Shown here one piece after another: positions 1-6,939 of a stretch of 13,772 nucleotides of DNA. The notes below the pieces were generated by a model. That model was not told the origin of the DNA and searched no databases. It saw only the letters and a program-made list of their open reading frames with translations. The translations under genes were made by a program, and so were the position numbers. This DNA is from Candidatus Brocadia sp. (GTDB lineage Bacteria > Planctomycetota > Brocadiia > Brocadiales > Brocadiaceae): NCBI GenBank assembly GCA_030837935.1, contig JAUQXU010000015.1:1-13772 (forward strand), given 5' to 3'. The stretch's first letter is position 1. The number at the start of each line of letters is the position of its first letter.

Positions 1-58
1 GGATTCCCTACAATCTGTGGTTCCACATGGTCTTTGACCGGTAAGAGACAATGATCCG

Positions 59-541
59 TTAAAGTTTGTAACCGATTTTACGGAGAAATTGCTTGCGGTT
101 TTGGATGTCTTTTTCTTCCTCAACACCCTTGGGGCTATATCCATCAATGACGCCCAATATACCCCGGCCTTGTTCAGTTTCTCCCACGATAACTTGCACA
201 GGATTGGCAGTTGCGCAAAAAACAGAACAAACTTCCTGACAAGCCTTAATAGCGTTCAGTACATTCACAGGAAACGCCTCTTTCATGAGGATTACAAAGG
301 TATGACCAGCCGCGATATTTCTGGCGTTTTGTATAGCGCTCTCTCTGAGAGAGTCATCATTTCCTTCCACCCTTACGAGACATGGACCAGAGGCTTCACA
401 GAAGGCAAGGCCGAACTTAACACCAGGTACAGCATTAATCATGACCTCGTATAAGTCTTCCGCCGTTTTAATAAAATGGGTTTGCCCGATAATGATATTG
501 GACCCATCAGGGATTTGCATAGTGACAGTCTTAATTTCCAT
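59..541 (-). CDS. Adenosine-specific kinase family protein (PF04008/DUF355-like)
   Basis: The 160-residue product matches the small adenosine-specific kinase family along its whole length. Recognisable blocks are FCEASG (47-52), VFCATANP (107-114) and ETEQGRGILGVIDG (121-134), and the protein ends in the usual RKIGYKL-type tail. Archaeal members have been linked to adenosine binding and phosphorylation; the role in bacteria is poorly established, so the substrate here is inferred from the family. There is no signal peptide or membrane segment, so it should be cytoplasmic. The ATG lies 6 bases after the stop of the upstream M16 gene and has no strong Shine-Dalgarno of its own, so translation is probably coupled to that gene. 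Family assignment is firm; biochemical function is moderate. Confidence 0.88.
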   Translation of the reverse strand: MEIKTVTMQIPDGSNIIIGQTHFIKTAEDLYEVMINAVPGVKFGLAFCEASGPCLVRVEGNDDSLRESAIQNARNIAAGHTFVILMKEAFPVNVLNAIKACQEVCSVFCATANPVQVIVGETEQGRGILGVIDGYSPKGVEEEKDIQNRKQFLRKIGYKL

Positions 542-547
542 CGTAGT

Positions 548-2038
548 TTACTTTAACTCTATGACATTGACCTTTCCAAAACTGTCAAGGGGTTTATCAA
601 ACTTTTCCTTATCGCCAACCACGAGGACCTTTATCTCATCCGGATGCAGATATTTCCTGGCAACACGCTGAACGTCTTCCTGGGTAACTGCCTGAACATT
701 ATCCAGATACGTTTCGAGATAATTTAAAGGCAATTCTTCATATTCAATGTCAACCTTCTGTCCCACAATGCTGGCGCTGGTCGTGAATCGAAAAATAAAT
801 TGGTTCATAAAGGTTTCTTTGGCCTGTACTAATTCATCTTTATCAACCGGCGTTTTGCGAATTTTATCGAGTTCTTCCAGTGCAATCGAGATAGCACGGT
901 TGGTCGACTCTAATTTTGTCTGGCACGAGACAATGAACATACCGATATCTCGCGAGGTCTGAAAAACACTGTAAGCTGAGTAGGCGAGCCCTTCATCCGA
1001 ACGAATCCTGCCAGGAATACGCGCCGTAAAGCTCCCGCCACCTAAGATAAAATTCATTATCATTACGGGAAAATAATCCGGACTCTTGCGGTGTATTCCC
1101 AAGTGCCCCATGAGCACGTTTGCCTGATTAATATCCTTATATACATAATATACTGCCTTTTCAAAGCGTTTTTCGACCTTGGGTACTTCCGGGAAACGAA
1201 TTTCTTCTTTTTTCCATCCTGCAAATGCAGTATTCAGTTTCCTGATAAGTTCTTCCTTATTAAAATCACCTGAGATACCAAGGATAATATTGTTAGGATG
1301 AAAAAATTTCTTGTGGAATGCGAGCATATCGTCACGGGTAATTTTTTCAATGGATTCGAGGGTTCCTTCTATCTTTCTGTTGTATGGATGCTTACTATCA
1401 TACATAATCTTGCGAAATTCCCTGCCCGCAATCTGCGCGGGATTGTCGTTTTCACGCCTAATTGATTCTATGACTTCATCCTTTCGCATCCTGATTTTAT
1501 CTTCTGGAAAGGCTGGATTCATGAGAACATCTGCAAAGATCTTTAACCCTTTATCAATATCTTTCTTAAGTGTAGATAAACTTGCACTGCCTGATTCGCG
1601 ATCGATGGATGTTTCCACGGAGGCAGCCATAAATTCGAGCTCCTCGTTCATCTTATCAGCCTGCATGGACAATGTACCGCCATTTCTCATCACATATCCT
1701 GTCAGGCTGGCTAATCCTGCCTTTTCCGGCGGTTCATAAACTGCACCGGTTCTGATACGTGCCGTAATATTAAATAATGGCAGATCGTGATCCTCCAGCA
1801 GATATAAAATCATGCCATTTTCTAAGACAACCCTGTCCACTTTTGGGGGATCAAAATTGAGTGGTTTAAATTTAAAACCAGAAACAATCTTTGCCCCTTC
1901 AGATTCAGGCTTCCCTGTGAAGGGTACTGCGGCATGTTCATGTCCTTGTGGCTGAGCAACGAGATTCGGCGAATAGAGAAGAGAAAAAAAGTGCGCCAGG
2001 AATATTACAGAAAATAAAGCATAGTTATTTTTATTCAC
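548..2038 (-). CDS. Exported M16 family protein lacking HxxEH (non-catalytic partner subunit)
   Basis: This 496-residue protein has the two-domain fold of M16 (insulinase/processing-peptidase) proteins behind an N-terminal signal sequence (about residues 8-29). Where active members read H-x-x-E-H, this one reads S-L-T-G-Y (111-115), so both zinc-binding histidines and the catalytic glutamate are missing. The C-terminal domain keeps the substrate-binding pair, Arg346 and Tyr353, in GGGSFTAR...RIRSDEGLAYS. This matches the non-catalytic partner in two-subunit bacterial M16 proteases. The active partner lies just upstream, 62 bases away. The start is GTG, chosen because a GGGAG site sits 8 bases before it and it gives a complete signal peptide. 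It probably acts in the periplasm with its neighbour. Confidence 0.92.
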   Translation of the reverse strand: MNKNNYALFSVIFLAHFFSLLYSPNLVAQPQGHEHAAVPFTGKPESEGAKIVSGFKFKPLNFDPPKVDRVVLENGMILYLLEDHDLPLFNITARIRTGAVYEPPEKAGLASLTGYVMRNGGTLSMQADKMNEELEFMAASVETSIDRESGSASLSTLKKDIDKGLKIFADVLMNPAFPEDKIRMRKDEVIESIRRENDNPAQIAGREFRKIMYDSKHPYNRKIEGTLESIEKITRDDMLAFHKKFFHPNNIILGISGDFNKEELIRKLNTAFAGWKKEEIRFPEVPKVEKRFEKAVYYVYKDINQANVLMGHLGIHRKSPDYFPVMIMNFILGGGSFTARIPGRIRSDEGLAYSAYSVFQTSRDIGMFIVSCQTKLESTNRAISIALEELDKIRKTPVDKDELVQAKETFMNQFIFRFTTSASIVGQKVDIEYEELPLNYLETYLDNVQAVTQEDVQRVARKYLHPDEIKVLVVGDKEKFDKPLDSFGKVNVIELK

Positions 2039-2100
2039 GTTAAAATCTCCCGAGTTTCTAATCTTTCGATGTATAGCAGGAAAATGCTTACAACAAATAT

Positions 2101-3648
2101 TTAATAGGTAACCGTTGATTTTTCAGGTTTTTTATTTTCTTTCGTTTCTTTCGTCTTTGTGTTGTTTTCTTTCTTCACAAGGATGGCCACCGTGCGGTTA
2201 TTCTTCGTAAAATATTTCTTAGCAACCCTCATTACGTCCTCTTTGGTAACCTGTGCAACCTTGTCGAGAAAAGTGTTAATGTAACGCCAATCGGAAAGAA
2301 CTTCAAAATGGCCTATTTCATTAGCAAGTCCAGAGGCAGAGTTGAGATCCCGAATGAAATCTGCTTCCAGCTGGTTTTTGATTTTTTGCAATTCCCAATC
2401 GGAAGGAGGGGCAATTTTCAGTTTTTCAATTTCCTCATACATAGCAGATTCCACCTCTGCCACGGTATGGGGCGCCCGAGGTGCAGCAAGAAAAGTAAAC
2501 GTATCAGGATATTTACCAATTCCATCGTAAGCGTGAGCCATGACGGCAATACGCTTGTCTTCGATCATGGATTTATACAATCTCGATGTCCGGCCATCTG
2601 AAAGAAGAGAGCTTACGACATCCAGCGCATACAGGTCCGGGTGTCCTACCGCCGGGATGTGATAGGAAATAGCTATGTAAGGATTCGATTCAAACTCTAT
2701 CTCGACCCGCCGTTCTCCTTTCTGTTCCGGTTCAACGGTTTTCACCGTTGGAGGCGCAGATTGGCCTGGTATATCACTAAAGTATTTTTCCACCAATTTT
2801 ATTGCGTCATCAGGGTTAAAATCCCCTACCATAACGATTACCGCATTATTGGGAGCGTAGTATCTCTTAAAATATTCTGCCGTTTCTGCCTTGGTAATAT
2901 TTTGTATGTCCGATCTCCAGCCGATGGTAGGCCAGCGATACGGATGCGCAATGAAGGCCACTGCATTTAATTGTTCAATCAGGAGGCCAAATGGACTGTT
3001 CTCGGTTCTGAGTCGCCTTTCTTCCATCACAACGTCCCGCTCAGAATAAAACTCCCTGAGCACGAGATTTTTCATGCGATCGGATTCAATAAACGCCCAC
3101 AATTCTAATTTATTTGCCGGCAAATCACAGAAATAATACGTACCGTCGGTACTCGTTGCAGCATTAAGTCCTGAAGCTCCGTGTCGCAGATATAAAGAAA
3201 AAACCTCATCTTTTACCACTAAATCCCTGAGTTTTTTTCTCACGTCATCCAATTCCTTTTCAAGTGATTCGATCTTTTTCTTGTCGGTAGTTTTCACATT
3301 GGCTTTTTCTGCAGAGATTTTCATAACCAATTCGTCTTCCCGCTCAAGCAAAGATTTTTCTGCGGTATAATTCCTGGTTCCGAACATCTTTGTGCCTTTA
3401 AACATCATATGCTCAAACAGGTGAGAGACCCCGGTAATCCCGGGCCGCTCATCGACAGACCCCACCTTATAATTAATACGAACGCATACAATAGGTACGT
3501 CATGCTTCTCCAGCATGAGTAATTTTAAACCGTTTTTAAGTACATACTCTTTTACGTCAAGCTTCAGGGGGTCTGCAAATACTCCACCCGCAAAAAGCGC
3601 AACAAACGCGAAGACCGAAAGAACCGATACCAGTGACTTTTTATTCAT
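2101..3648 (-). CDS. Exported M16 zinc metallopeptidase, catalytic subunit
   Basis: Read from the ATG at 3648 the protein has 515 residues. It starts with a clear signal peptide (MNKKSLVSVLSVFAFVALFAGGVFA). The inverted zinc motif H-L-F-E-H is at residues 76-80 and the distal glutamate ligand lies in DVVMEERR (about 209-210). Between them, residues 95-150 are a charged heptad-like insert, probably coiled coil, which lengthens the usual gap between ligands. The GLNAATSTD motif follows. The C-terminal domain lacks the Arg/Tyr substrate-binding pair, reading MIEDKRIAVMAHA there, and ends in a Lys/Glu/Thr-rich tail. An in-frame ATG at 3666 would add six residues, but GAGGAG lies about 9 bases before the ATG at 3648 and nothing similar precedes 3666. 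It likely pairs with the downstream M16 protein to degrade peptides outside the cytoplasm. Confidence 0.93.
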   Translation of the reverse strand: MNKKSLVSVLSVFAFVALFAGGVFADPLKLDVKEYVLKNGLKLLMLEKHDVPIVCVRINYKVGSVDERPGITGVSHLFEHMMFKGTKMFGTRNYTAEKSLLEREDELVMKISAEKANVKTTDKKKIESLEKELDDVRKKLRDLVVKDEVFSLYLRHGASGLNAATSTDGTYYFCDLPANKLELWAFIESDRMKNLVLREFYSERDVVMEERRLRTENSPFGLLIEQLNAVAFIAHPYRWPTIGWRSDIQNITKAETAEYFKRYYAPNNAVIVMVGDFNPDDAIKLVEKYFSDIPGQSAPPTVKTVEPEQKGERRVEIEFESNPYIAISYHIPAVGHPDLYALDVVSSLLSDGRTSRLYKSMIEDKRIAVMAHAYDGIGKYPDTFTFLAAPRAPHTVAEVESAMYEEIEKLKIAPPSDWELQKIKNQLEADFIRDLNSASGLANEIGHFEVLSDWRYINTFLDKVAQVTKEDVMRVAKKYFTKNNRTVAILVKKENNTKTKETKENKKPEKSTVTY

Positions 3649-3962
3649 TTTCCGTGCACTCCTCATTGTTTTACCAAGTAACGATAAACTCGCTTTTATA
3701 GATGTAAGGATTTTAAGATGAAAGGCAATACATTTGCAATGTAATTTTTAAAAATTCCGTTAGTATTTACATTCCATAACTTAGACTTTACAACACGCCT
3801 GGTCTATAGAAAGTTTCAAGACAATCGCAATGGATGGCACGAGGAAATGGCTCTTGAATGTAAGATATATTCGTGTTAATATTGCAACCAAGGCAGGCTG
3901 GACTAAATAATATTTTGATGGATAGTAGGAGCATTTTAAGAATATACGAGGAGTCGGACATT
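3649..3962. other. Divergent intergenic region between the M16 operon and the TPR-thioredoxin gene
   Basis: This 314-base AT-rich stretch holds no convincing gene; short open frames running in from either side lack ribosome binding sites. It must contain promoters for both directions. The rightward one is listed separately. For the leftward M16 operon I see only a weak candidate, TTGCAA followed 17 bases later by TTAAAA. A small inverted repeat, TACATT-TGC-AATGTA, lies at 3729-3743. Confidence 0.6.
3854..3882 (+). promoter_or_regulatory. Candidate sigma70-type promoter for the TPR-thioredoxin gene
   Basis: TTGAAT (3854-3859) and TAATAT (3877-3882) are separated by 17 bases, the ideal spacing for a housekeeping promoter. 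The leader to the chosen ATG would be about 75 bases. The same -10 hexamer and spacing recur upstream of the SRPBCC gene at 13059. Confidence 0.45.
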
Positions 3963-4901
3963 ATGAAAAAAGAGAGAAAGCTGATTTTAACGGTATTTGC
4001 TTCTGTTTTTTTACTTTGGGCGGGATATGCAGCTAATGCAGGTAGCCTAAAGCACGATGCAAATGCGGCAAAACGGTTAGAAATTATCAGAAAAAATTTA
4101 AGCGGCCTGGTTGAAATGAAATATACGGATGCGAACAGGTATTACGGAGAGGCGCTTAAGGATCTCAATGCATTAATCGAAAAATATGCCAAAACAGAGG
4201 AGGCATTAGAAGCACAATTTTATATTGGCGCTGTTCACAATGAAATGCATAATTTTGAAGAGGCAATTAAATGTTTTGACATCGTGCTGAGTCAGGGAGA
4301 AATAGATCGGAATTTTAAGGCACGGGCATTGTACTTTAAGACGAAGGCGCTGTTAGCAAAGGGTGATATTGCAAAGGCAAAAGATGCAGTAGCAGAGTTA
4401 AAACAGATCGAGCCAAGGGCTGCCGATAGTTTTGGACAAGAATTAAGCGGCATGATACGTATCGGTATGGATGCTCCTGTGTTTAATGTTGCAGATTTAA
4501 ATGGAAAGCCTGTCGACCTGTCAAAATACAAAGGAAACGTAGTTGTCATAGATTTTTGGGCAACATGGTGTGATCCCTGTATACAAGAATTTCCTAAAGT
4601 AAAAAAAATGTATAGTAAGTTTAAGGATAAAGGGGTACAGTTCATTGGTATAAGTCTGGATGACGACATTGAGGATTTGCGTGGATTTGTAAAGCAGGAA
4701 GAGGTGGAGTGGCCTCAGGTGTTTGACGGGAAACGGTGGAAGGGTTTGATTCCCTCACTCTATCATATACAGCTCATACCTACCATGGTTGTTTTAGATC
4801 GACAAAACAAGGTACGCTATATCGGGGGTGATACAGAAAACGTCACTCAGATAGTTACTACGCTTCTCTCTGAATCAAAGGAACTCCCCTTATTTCGATA
4901 A
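3963..4901 (+). CDS. Exported TPR-thioredoxin fusion (TlpA/ResA-like redoxin)
   Basis: The 312-residue protein starts with a signal sequence (about residues 1-27, ending NAG), followed by helical TPR-like repeats (about 35-155) and a thioredoxin-fold domain (about 165-312). The redoxin active site is W-C-D-P-C, with Cys203 and Cys206, in DFWATWCDPCIQEFPKV, and the cis-proline loop is IPTMVVLD. Such extracytoplasmic TlpA-type proteins reduce or exchange disulfides, often in cytochrome c maturation; the N-terminal TPR part probably docks a partner. The open frame extends upstream to a GTG at 3873, but GAGGAG nine bases before the ATG at 3963 and the signal peptide fix the start there. The gene stands alone, convergent with the next gene 19 bases away. 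Family is certain; the partner is unknown. Confidence 0.92.
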   Translation: MKKERKLILTVFASVFLLWAGYAANAGSLKHDANAAKRLEIIRKNLSGLVEMKYTDANRYYGEALKDLNALIEKYAKTEEALEAQFYIGAVHNEMHNFEEAIKCFDIVLSQGEIDRNFKARALYFKTKALLAKGDIAKAKDAVAELKQIEPRAADSFGQELSGMIRIGMDAPVFNVADLNGKPVDLSKYKGNVVVIDFWATWCDPCIQEFPKVKKMYSKFKDKGVQFIGISLDDDIEDLRGFVKQEEVEWPQVFDGKRWKGLIPSLYHIQLIPTMVVLDRQNKVRYIGGDTENVTQIVTTLLSESKELPLFR

Positions 4902-4920
4902 GAAAGAACCGGGTTTGACT

Positions 4921-5364
4921 TTATGGGAATCCTTCGATTCCCAATTGTTTACTGAACTGTATTACCAGTAATAAAATCCCAAATACAATTACGGCAATTA
5001 TTAAAATCCAATCTTTCTTCTTTTTGGCGGTTTCTTGTAGTTTTTCTGATGAGGCAGCAGCCTTTTCACCTGTGGCCTCTTTCGCTTCGACATCAGCCGC
5101 TTTCAAGGCAGTCTGTATTGGTTTTAAATCTGATTTTTTATCCTTATCCGGAAATAAAGGCGTTGTCTTCTGCTGACGTCTTACATCGCCCTTCGATTTT
5201 TCTGCTGATGGGGTTTGTATTTTCAGTTGTGCCCTGGTTTCTGGCTGTGCCTGGGTATTTGACTTTTTCTGGTCAGTGGGTGTAATGGTTAAAAATTCAC
5301 CACAGAAACGGCACTTAATTGCTTCGTCCTTGATCTCCTCTGCACAATAAGGACACTTTTTCAT
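4921..5364 (-). CDS. Tail-anchored zinc-ribbon membrane protein, function unknown
   Basis: The 147-residue product begins with a four-cysteine zinc ribbon, CPYC...CRFC (Cys4, Cys7, Cys18, Cys21), of the type MKKCPYCAEEIKDEAIKCRFCG seen at the start of many uncharacterised bacterial proteins (UPF0547-like). Residues about 26-118 are charged, Lys/Glu/Gln/Ala-rich and probably disordered. One hydrophobic helix (about 119-136) follows a Lys-rich patch, and only about ten residues follow it. This predicts a cytoplasmic zinc ribbon tethered by a C-terminal membrane anchor. Its ATG overlaps the stop of the preceding TPR gene (ATGA), with AGGA seven bases upstream, so the two are translationally coupled. 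No enzymatic motif is visible; a scaffold or adaptor role is only a guess. Confidence 0.82.
   Translation of the reverse strand: MKKCPYCAEEIKDEAIKCRFCGEFLTITPTDQKKSNTQAQPETRAQLKIQTPSAEKSKGDVRRQQKTTPLFPDKDKKSDLKPIQTALKAADVEAKEATGEKAAASSEKLQETAKKKKDWILIIAVIVFGILLLVIQFSKQLGIEGFP
4924..4943. terminator. Possible terminator hairpin between convergent genes
   Basis: TGGGAATC-CTTC-GATTCCCA forms a perfect 8-base-pair stem with a 4-base loop, 22 bases after the TPR-thioredoxin stop. On the plus strand it is followed by ATTGTTT, a weak T-rich tract. It overlaps the last codons of the convergent zinc-ribbon gene, so the symmetry could be partly coincidental. Confidence 0.35.
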
Positions 5365-6428
5365 GTTTTTTTCCTTTTGCTTTTAACGAAATAAATGCTT
5401 AAAAAAGCAACAATACAGAGCCAGATTTGCACAGTCACGACATAGTAAAGAATGCCTTTCACAAGCTTGCCCACGTATGATCTCTTCCATTTTTCAGTGC
5501 TCTTTTTCAGAGGACTCCGAAAGAAGGTAGAACTCATTTTCTTGAATGGCTTGAAAAGACTCTTGTATTTAGGATCTTTTTTGTCTACCTTGATATAAGG
5601 TGACTTATATTCCGTTTCAACCTTTGCAGGAGGCTTCTCTTCAACAGGCGGTTTATAGGTCTCCAGGGGTTTTCTTTCAAGCGGTATGGTTGCTAAAGGC
5701 GAATATCTCTGTTCTTGAGCAAGAGGATTGGCTTCTGGTGGAGGGTATACTGGTTTTACCTCTCCGGACACTCCCGTCGGACTTTCAGTTTCTGGAGATT
5801 TGGTTTCTTCAGCCCTTGTAGCCGGATATGCCGCTTCCGGAGGCTTGGTTTCTTCAACCCTTGTATCCGGAGATGCCGCTTCCGGAGGTCTGGTTTCTGT
5901 CGGTCGAGAAGCTTCCACCCTCGTTTCCGGTGGTTGAGATTCTTCCGGTTTCGGTTTTTCCACTCGTTCTTCCCTTTGCGGCGGAGCTACAGGCTTTACT
6001 ACCTGAGGAGAACCGCCTGCCATACTCTGCATGCGTTCTTCGATTAATTTTTTGTATTTTTGCAGTTCTTCCTCTGCTTTATCATTCATGCCTAGTTTTT
6101 TATATGCCAACCAAAGCCGCTGATAGGCCTCAACGTATTCTGGTTTAATCCTGGTAACCTTGCTAAATTCCTTAACGGCGTCATCAAACATGTTTTGTCT
6201 GAAGTAGATACTCCCCAAACCAAAATGCGCTTCAGCATGGTCCGGGTTAATCTCTATAACATTCTTTAGCATTTCCAGGGATTGATCTAATTTCCCCAAT
6301 TTGTATAAGTTATACGCATCGAGATAATATTTATTTGCCTCATCATCCCTGTCAGCAAAAACAGGCTGTACAGAGAGCAAACCTATGAAGGTATAAATAG
6401 AAATGAATAGTAGTAGATATTTTCTCAT
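5361..6428 (-). CDS. Exported TPR protein with Pro/Glu-rich linker and C-terminal membrane anchor
   Basis: The 355-residue protein has a signal peptide (1-25, ending PVFA), about three TPR units (30-130), a long Pro/Glu/Thr-rich linker (about 140-275), a basic stretch (280-325), and a C-terminal hydrophobic helix (about 327-348) followed by KSKRKKT. The basic tail after the helix predicts that the TPR domain lies outside the cytoplasm and the tail inside. The linker contains two near-perfect 15-residue repeats (181-195 and 196-210). The start codon lacks a strong ribosome binding site. The gene lies 43 bases after a smaller TPR gene with a related TPR block and overlaps the zinc-ribbon gene by four bases. 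TPRs bind partner proteins; the partner is unknown. Confidence 0.85.
   Translation of the reverse strand: MRKYLLLFISIYTFIGLLSVQPVFADRDDEANKYYLDAYNLYKLGKLDQSLEMLKNVIEINPDHAEAHFGLGSIYFRQNMFDDAVKEFSKVTRIKPEYVEAYQRLWLAYKKLGMNDKAEEELQKYKKLIEERMQSMAGGSPQVVKPVAPPQREERVEKPKPEESQPPETRVEASRPTETRPPEAASPDTRVEETKPPEAAYPATRAEETKSPETESPTGVSGEVKPVYPPPEANPLAQEQRYSPLATIPLERKPLETYKPPVEEKPPAKVETEYKSPYIKVDKKDPKYKSLFKPFKKMSSTFFRSPLKKSTEKWKRSYVGKLVKGILYYVVTVQIWLCIVAFLSIYFVKSKRKKT
5800..5889 (-). repeat. Two tandem 45-base repeats within the TPR protein linker
   Basis: Bases 5800-5844 and 5845-5889 are near-identical 45-base units differing at about four positions. They encode PPEAAYPATRAEETK and PPEAASPDTRVEETK. 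Degenerate versions flank them on both sides. The unit length is a multiple of three, so copy number can change without a frameshift. Confidence 0.85.
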
Positions 6429-6471
6429 AATACAATAGTAACCATTTTGTGCTGACTATACAAAATAAATT

Positions 6472-6891
6472 TTATTCACTCCTTTTCAGTTTTTCATACG
6501 AAGCTAACGCTCTATTGGCTTCATTTTCCATTCCCTTTTTCTTGTAAATCAGATACATTTCCTGATAAATGTTAATAAGGTCGGGTTTTATGGTTAAAGC
6601 CGTTTCCAACTCTGACAGCGCATCGTCTAATAAGTTATTTTTATGATAAATCATCCCTAATGCCAGGTGTGTTTCAGCATTAAACGGGTCTTTAGCCAGG
6701 CTTTCTTTTAATAAAGCAATAACGTTATCGATTTTTTCTTGTGGTACTTGTTGTATAGATTGTTCCAGTGTTTGGATATTAGATTTTGACAGGGAGTGAT
6801 ATTTAAGCTTTAAATAAACAAAAGTGCTTAAAGAAATTAAAAGTACAATGAAAGCCGCTCCGATGAGCAGGAAGAATAATTGTCGTTTCAT
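6472..6891 (-). CDS. Small membrane-anchored TPR protein
   Basis: The 139-residue product has an N-terminal hydrophobic helix (about 5-27) after MKRQ, predicting an inside N terminus and an outside C-terminal domain. A short coiled-coil-like linker follows, then about two to three TPR units (about 52-136). Residues 72-135 align without gaps to residues 65-128 of the next TPR protein downstream, with 28 of 64 identical, including the unusual shared ending YKK-x-GM...Y-x-KL. The two genes are probably ancient duplicates with different anchors. It lies 48 bases after aspS and 43 before the larger TPR gene, on the same strand. There is no obvious Shine-Dalgarno, so it may depend on upstream translation. 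Role: protein interaction at the membrane; no enzymatic motif seen. Confidence 0.83.
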   Translation of the reverse strand: MKRQLFFLLIGAAFIVLLISLSTFVYLKLKYHSLSKSNIQTLEQSIQQVPQEKIDNVIALLKESLAKDPFNAETHLALGMIYHKNNLLDDALSELETALTIKPDLINIYQEMYLIYKKKGMENEANRALASYEKLKRSE

Positions 6892-6939
6892 GATTTTATT
6901 TTATTGGATATACCTTTACAATGCAATGTAAGTTAAAAC

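Noticed and set aside
3..44. A plus-strand frame ending IPYNLWFHMVFDR-stop that could be the last codons of a gene entering from the left.
   Set aside because: Thirteen codons are too few to call; the composition looks protein-like but could be chance.
3873..3962. Upstream extension of the TPR-thioredoxin gene by 30 codons from a GTG.
   Set aside because: No ribosome binding site before the GTG; GAGGAG and a signal peptide support the ATG at 3963, and a promoter -10 overlaps the extension.
5600..6148. Several overlapping plus-strand open frames with repetitive composition.
   Set aside because: They are the antisense of the Pro/Glu-rich linker of the TPR gene; the repetitive codons keep other frames open.
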